Shown here: one piece after another, positions 60,693 to 64,000 of the stretch
Numbering within the stretch: the stretch's first letter is position 1
How the letters are laid out: every line of letters starts with the position of its first letter
DNA from: UBA4971 sp029551185
GTDB taxonomy: Bacteria; Bacillota; SHA-98; UBA4971
Direction: 5' to 3'
NCBI GenBank assembly: GCA_035593725.1
Contig: DAOSZN010000001.1
Coordinates: 137,749 to 201,748 of the forward strand
Length of the DNA: 64,000 nt
The notes under the pieces: model-generated
What the model was told of the DNA's origin: nothing
Seen by the model: only the letters and a program-made list of their open reading frames with translations
The model's database searches: none
Translations under genes and position numbers: made by a program

Positions 60693-61340
60693 TCAAATTG
60701 CAAGAAACGCTGCAATGACTCCTACCAGGAATATCCCGTCGTAAACTCCGGCACCGCCGATACTCACAACCTGAGCCCCGATATTCTTGATTTTCTCTAA
60801 GTTTAGAAGATCCGCCCCGATAAGTGTGCCAAGAGAGCCGGCTATGTAGGCTATGGGAGCTGCAAATTCACTTGCAAGGAGCAACGCTGATCCTGCAGCT
60901 ACTAGCGGTGGAATAAAGGCAGGGAGAGATATGCCTACCCCGGGAACGACCCGAGCCATGGCGTGGGCTGCCAATGCAACGATGGCAGTGGATATAAGTG
61001 CAGGGATCAGCGGCACTTTGCCCAGGAGATAAATGGCGAATACTGTGGGGATGATTGCACCGCCCACATTCACGGCGATGACTTGTTGTCGTACTTTCGG
61101 CGGGTAGTAAAACAGAAATGAGAAAAACATTTCAGGTTTCTCTTCTACAATGATTTTTTGCTTTGATACAGGTATATTGATTACACTGCCTACTAAAGAG
61201 AAGATAAACAAGAGCATTGCGCCTTGGGGGGATAGGCCCAGTTTTGTAAAGGATATGGCTGCGATGTTAAAGTAGAAAAGAAAGAAAAACGCCGGCAGTA
61301 ACAAGATGAATATCAGGATCATAGGGAGTAAGCCAAACAT
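60693..61340 (-). CDS. DUF1614 integral membrane protein
   Basis: A 215-residue membrane protein with about seven hydrophobic segments, of a family with no assigned function. Typical parts are IAAISFTKLGLSPQGAMLLF, SLVGSVINIPV, VNVGGAIIPTVFAIYLL, ARVVPGVGISLPAFIPPL and GTLIGADLLNL, followed by GGAGVYDGIFLVG, all well conserved in DUF1614. ATG 61340 has GGAGG seven bases upstream. It converges on tRNA-Glu. Confidence 0.85.
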   Translation of the reverse strand: MFGLLPMILIFILLLPAFFFLFYFNIAAISFTKLGLSPQGAMLLFIFSLVGSVINIPVSKQKIIVEEKPEMFFSFLFYYPPKVRQQVIAVNVGGAIIPTVFAIYLLGKVPLIPALISTAIVALAAHAMARVVPGVGISLPAFIPPLVAAGSALLLASEFAAPIAYIAGSLGTLIGADLLNLEKIKNIGAQVVSIGGAGVYDGIFLVGVIAAFLAI

Positions 61341-61441
61341 GGTATCGCCTCCGGTGAGCCACCTAAGGACTTGCACAGGTGCGTCTGCTTTATCCTATGC
61401 TAAGGTGCTCACCTGTATTATACCTTAAATTTGCCGGCTAA

Positions 61442-61465
61442 GGGGTTGCCCAAGTCGGCAACCCC
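61442..61465 (-). terminator. terminator-like hairpin after second starch-binding-like gene
   Basis: GGGGTTGCC (61442-61450) pairs perfectly with GGCAACCCC (61457-61465), 6-base loop. On the minus strand TTAGCCGGCAAATTT follows, a weak T-run. A second small hairpin (CAATTGTG/CACAATTG) overlaps the stop codon. Confidence 0.6.
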
Positions 61466-61480
61466 AACAATTGTGCTTAA

Positions 61481-61804
61481 TCACACAATTGCTACTCCCC
61501 AATTCAGGCCGCTGTTATTGTCCCAGTGATCCGCGCTGTCTTTGAAGCAGAAGTTGAAGGATTTCTTGTTCTCGTCGATTGAAACATCGGCAGTCCAGGT
61601 TAAATCGTCCACTTTTGACATTGGCGTGAGGCTCGCGTTTTCCCAGTGATCATCATATCCTGAATAGAGATATACCGAGTCAGCTCCTGACACTGACAAT
61701 AATCCTTTATACATTATCGTGGCTTTCTTCTTGCCTGTTAGGGGAACAGGGTCCACTGCCACCCTCCTATCAATAAACAAATCTCTTGTGACTTTCTTTG
61801 CCAT
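61481..61804 (-). CDS. stand-alone starch-binding-like (CBM25/53-type) protein, short form
   Basis: A 107-residue protein made of almost nothing but the carbohydrate-binding-like domain: ATIMYKGLL, YLYSGYDDHWENA, TPMSKVDDL, FNFCFKDSADHWDNNSGLNW. It shares the order PMSKVxD - FCFxDxAxxWDNNSGxNW with the protein at 54417 and is clearly its paralogue. There is no signal peptide. GAGGGGAG lies about nine bases before ATG 61804. It is divergently placed from the aminopeptidase gene. Role in storage glucan binding is inferred from the domain and from glgA/glgP in the window. Confidence 0.8.
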   Translation of the reverse strand: MAKKVTRDLFIDRRVAVDPVPLTGKKKATIMYKGLLSVSGADSVYLYSGYDDHWENASLTPMSKVDDLTWTADVSIDENKKSFNFCFKDSADHWDNNSGLNWGVAIV

Positions 61805-62039
61805 TTTGATTCATCTCCCCTCATGTTTAGGGCCTGTCTTTCTTTATTATTATCTTGTCTTTTGCCTTGTTTATGTGCAGTTGGCCATTGATTTCACGAA
61901 ACTGCGAACCGATCGAAGATAGGCTGAATCTTGCGCATATGAAGGAAAAGGCTGCATGAGGGAGAAATTATCACCTATACCGGCAATGGAAGCGGTCTTT
62001 GTGATTTGCTTCCCAACTTGCGCCAAGGAGGACATGGAA

Positions 62040-63017
62040 ATGGCATTACCCGAGAAAAATCTTGGACAAGCAGCTTATTCAGCTCTTGTTCAGTGCATGG
62101 CGGTTTCCCGTGGGGAGAGCGTGCTTGTTATAACTGATGAAGAAATGCGTGAAATTGGCTACGCTTTTTGGGAGGAGGCGAAGAAGCTGGGAGCGGAAGC
62201 CATTATTGTGGAGATGACCACAAGGTCTCAGGACGGTGAAGAACCGCCTCGGCCTGTTGCGGACATAATGAAGTCGGTAGATGTGATCCTCATGCCGACC
62301 TCAAAATCACTGTCTCACACGCTTGCCCGGCGTGAGGCAAACTCTGCCGGAGCAAGAATCGCGTCAATGCCCGGGATCACCAAAGACTCGATGATAAGGA
62401 CTCTGACTGCCGACTATTTGAGAATTGCCAAGTTAAGCGCACAAGTGGCAGGGATTCTGTCAGCTGGGAAGTCAGCGAGGATAACGACTCCCTGCGGAAC
62501 TGACATTACCATGTCGCTGGAGGGACGCATAAGCCGGCCGGATACCGGGATATATCATAAACCGGGCGATTTCGGCAATCTTCCTGCAGGAGAAGCTTTC
62601 ATTGCGCCTGTGGAAGGAACTACAGAGGGCATGCTTGTCATGGACGGGGCCATGTCAGGGGTGGGCGCCTTACAAGACGTGATCCGTATGAAAGTGGAGT
62701 CCGGTTACGTCACAAAGATCACAGGCGGGCCCGGGGCGGAAATATTGGAAGAGAGCATCGCTCATCTTGGCAAGCCTGCAAGGAACATTGCGGAGCTTGG
62801 TGTAGGGACGAATGATCGTGCTATAATAACAGGCGAAGTCCTGGAGGATGAAAAGGTCCTCGGAACGGTCCACGTTGCGTTGGGAAATAACATAGGGTTC
62901 GGCGGGACTTGCGATGTGCCTGTTCATCTTGACGGTATCATGTTACGACCTACACTCGTCATTGACGACAAAGTGATAATTAGAGACGGTGTTCTCCAGG
63001 TAAATGAGGGGTGTTAG
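62040..63017 (+). CDS. M29-like aminopeptidase
   Basis: The 325-residue protein resembles the thermophilic metallo-aminopeptidase (M29, PepS/AmpT) group: N-terminal LVQCMAVSRGESVLVITDEEM, then a C-terminal half with APVEGTTEGMLVMDGAMSGVG, IAELGVGTND, VLEDEKVLGTVHVALGNNIGFGGTCDVPVHLDGIM, which supplies the metal ligands (Glu, His, His, Asp). It trims N-terminal residues of peptides in the cytosol. ATG 62040 has GGAG eight bases upstream. A peptidase gene follows 2 bases after the stop. Confidence 0.88.
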   Translation: MALPEKNLGQAAYSALVQCMAVSRGESVLVITDEEMREIGYAFWEEAKKLGAEAIIVEMTTRSQDGEEPPRPVADIMKSVDVILMPTSKSLSHTLARREANSAGARIASMPGITKDSMIRTLTADYLRIAKLSAQVAGILSAGKSARITTPCGTDITMSLEGRISRPDTGIYHKPGDFGNLPAGEAFIAPVEGTTEGMLVMDGAMSGVGALQDVIRMKVESGYVTKITGGPGAEILEESIAHLGKPARNIAELGVGTNDRAIITGEVLEDEKVLGTVHVALGNNIGFGGTCDVPVHLDGIMLRPTLVIDDKVIIRDGVLQVNEGC

Positions 63018-63019
63018 TT

Positions 63020-64000
63020 ATGGATCCGGAAGAATATCGAAATCGCGCCGAGAGTTTTATATGTGAACTTACTGAGGAATTCTATATGAACCACGCTGGA
63101 CTGAAGGATTCACTGAACGTGTCGGAAATATACATGAACTACCAAGATCTCTTTGAAAAAGAGGTAGTCTTACAGCTCCTGCAGCCTATTCGTTCATTAA
63201 GACATTCTATAATCATGGGCAAATCGGCTGGGCAAGACCATGGGACTGACAATCATATAGACAGTGATTCTTCGGATACTGCCAGACGCAGGTTATATCT
63301 TGCAGCTTTTGCGGCAGACGGATTTATGGACAGGGCTGTCGGGGAGTTGACTGACAAGATTGTGTCCAGCGAGGCGCAAGCGACTGTAGAGTTTGAAGGC
63401 CGAAAAATCCCGTTTCGCATGATTCCGGTTATTCTTGCCAATGAACCTAATGCCCGAGCCCGTGAAGGGCTGGAAGCAGGAAGACAAGAGGTGCTGAAGA
63501 AACTTAATCCTCTGCGTGAGGAGCGCATTCAGTGCCTCCACTCCATGGCAGGAGAGCTCGGGTACGGGAATTATCGATCATTGTATGCGGATACTAAAGG
63601 CCTGGACTTAGACGCCCTATCCGATAAGATGGAGGAATTCTTAGACGAGACTGACAGCGTTTACACGCGTAATCTGGAGAAGGCAGCATCCGCTTATCTG
63701 AACATGCCGCTTGCGGATGTCAGCCGCCATGATATCTCATACCTTTTCCGAGGGATTGAATTTGACTCGATGTTCCCTGCAGCCAAGCTTGTTACAAGCC
63801 TGGAAGCCACTGTCTGCGCCATGGGCTTGGGCCATGACAGTTATCCCAATATCCATATAGATACAGAGGTCAGAGAGGGGAAAACCCCAAGGGCATTTTG
63901 CGCTCCTCTCCACGTCCCTGACAACATCATGCTTGTCGTTATGCCTAGAGGGGGATATGACGATTATCATACAATTCTGCACGAAGCCGGCCATGCTTGG
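63020..64000 (+). CDS. M3-like metallopeptidase, 5' part
   Basis: The gene runs off the window; 327 residues are present. The all-helical N-terminal region (FICELTEEFYMNHAGLKDSL, LLQPIRSLRHSI) and the last visible residues HTILHEAGHAW give an HExxH zinc motif (HEAGH at about 322-326), as in M3 oligopeptidases and related families. ATG 63020 has GAGGGG about nine bases upstream. With the preceding aminopeptidase it forms a peptide-degrading pair. The subfamily cannot be fixed without the 3' end. Confidence 0.82.
   Translation, partial: MDPEEYRNRAESFICELTEEFYMNHAGLKDSLNVSEIYMNYQDLFEKEVVLQLLQPIRSLRHSIIMGKSAGQDHGTDNHIDSDSSDTARRRLYLAAFAADGFMDRAVGELTDKIVSSEAQATVEFEGRKIPFRMIPVILANEPNARAREGLEAGRQEVLKKLNPLREERIQCLHSMAGELGYGNYRSLYADTKGLDLDALSDKMEEFLDETDSVYTRNLEKAASAYLNMPLADVSRHDISYLFRGIEFDSMFPAAKLVTSLEATVCAMGLGHDSYPNIHIDTEVREGKTPRAFCAPLHVPDNIMLVVMPRGGYDDYHTILHEAGHAW

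Noticed and set aside
1..64000. CRISPR arrays, insertion sequences, prophage or integrated elements
   Set aside because: No spaced direct-repeat array, transposase, integrase or phage gene was recognised; the ORFs opposite large genes are shadows.

Overview
The window reads as a chromosomal segment of a spore-forming, probably anaerobic member of the Bacillota (Clostridia-like). The evidence is seen in the genes: a SpoIIP homologue, a GatCAB amidotransferase operon, an LCP-family cell wall protein, a Moorella-like stressosome operon, a DUF1657 protein, and a tungstate uptake plus molybdopterin gene set. No phage, insertion sequence, integrase or CRISPR array was recognised. A run of 100 N at 56712-56811 shows this is a scaffold with an assembly gap. 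I cannot name the genus.

Layout. 1-3933: end of tsaD, an LCP transferase, comB and a SpoIID/LytB-domain protein with an octapeptide-repeat tail. 4008-12218: a Moco-type riboswitch followed by tupABC (tungstate uptake), two moeA genes (one fused to a periplasmic-binding-like domain), moaA, moaC and a MOSC-MogA fusion; together they import the metal and build the molybdenum/tungsten cofactor. 12242-15613: purine salvage (hpt, an unusual GMP synthase with a collapsed glutaminase domain, and an NCS2 purine permease). 15804-24757: a DegT-type aminotransferase, then pcrA-ligA-gatC-gatA-gatB. 24786-28877: an EamA transporter, a two-component system and a secreted protein with an OmpR-type direct repeat upstream of its promoter. 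29078-35433: a phosphohexomutase, a TrmB-type regulator beside a divergent P-type ATPase, and a membrane diguanylate cyclase.

35620-43022 holds carbon-storage genes (glucan phosphorylase, galT-like, glgA) mixed with a DRG-like GTPase, a beta-lactamase-fold protein and small proteins. 43195-47844: an MFS exporter, then an Lrp/AsnC regulator and a three-gene ABC importer of the TrpXYZ type. 48068-52962: a D-Ala-D-Ala ligase-like enzyme with a small upstream ORF, a QueT-type transporter, a flavin reductase, a TPR protein and an adenosine-type deaminase. 53119-56590: spoIIP, a stand-alone starch-binding-like protein, gltX and tRNA-Gln. After the gap, 56950-60527 is a stressosome operon (rsbR-rsbS-rsbT-rsbX) ending in a GAF-GGDEF protein whose N-terminus looks like the RsbT-binding part of RsbU, so stress sensing probably feeds into cyclic di-GMP instead of sigma-B. 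60590-64000: tRNA-Glu, a DUF1614 membrane protein, a second stand-alone starch-binding-like protein, an M29-like aminopeptidase and the start of an HExxH metallopeptidase.

The points most worth a second look are the GMP synthase with a degenerate glutaminase domain, the pair of cytosolic starch-binding-like proteins, the stressosome to c-di-GMP operon, the P-type ATPase with altered ion-site residues, the riboswitch-controlled tungsten operon, and a small ORF with a very good ribosome binding site in the leader of the ligase gene. All positions and motifs were read by eye; no alignment, folding or database search was run.
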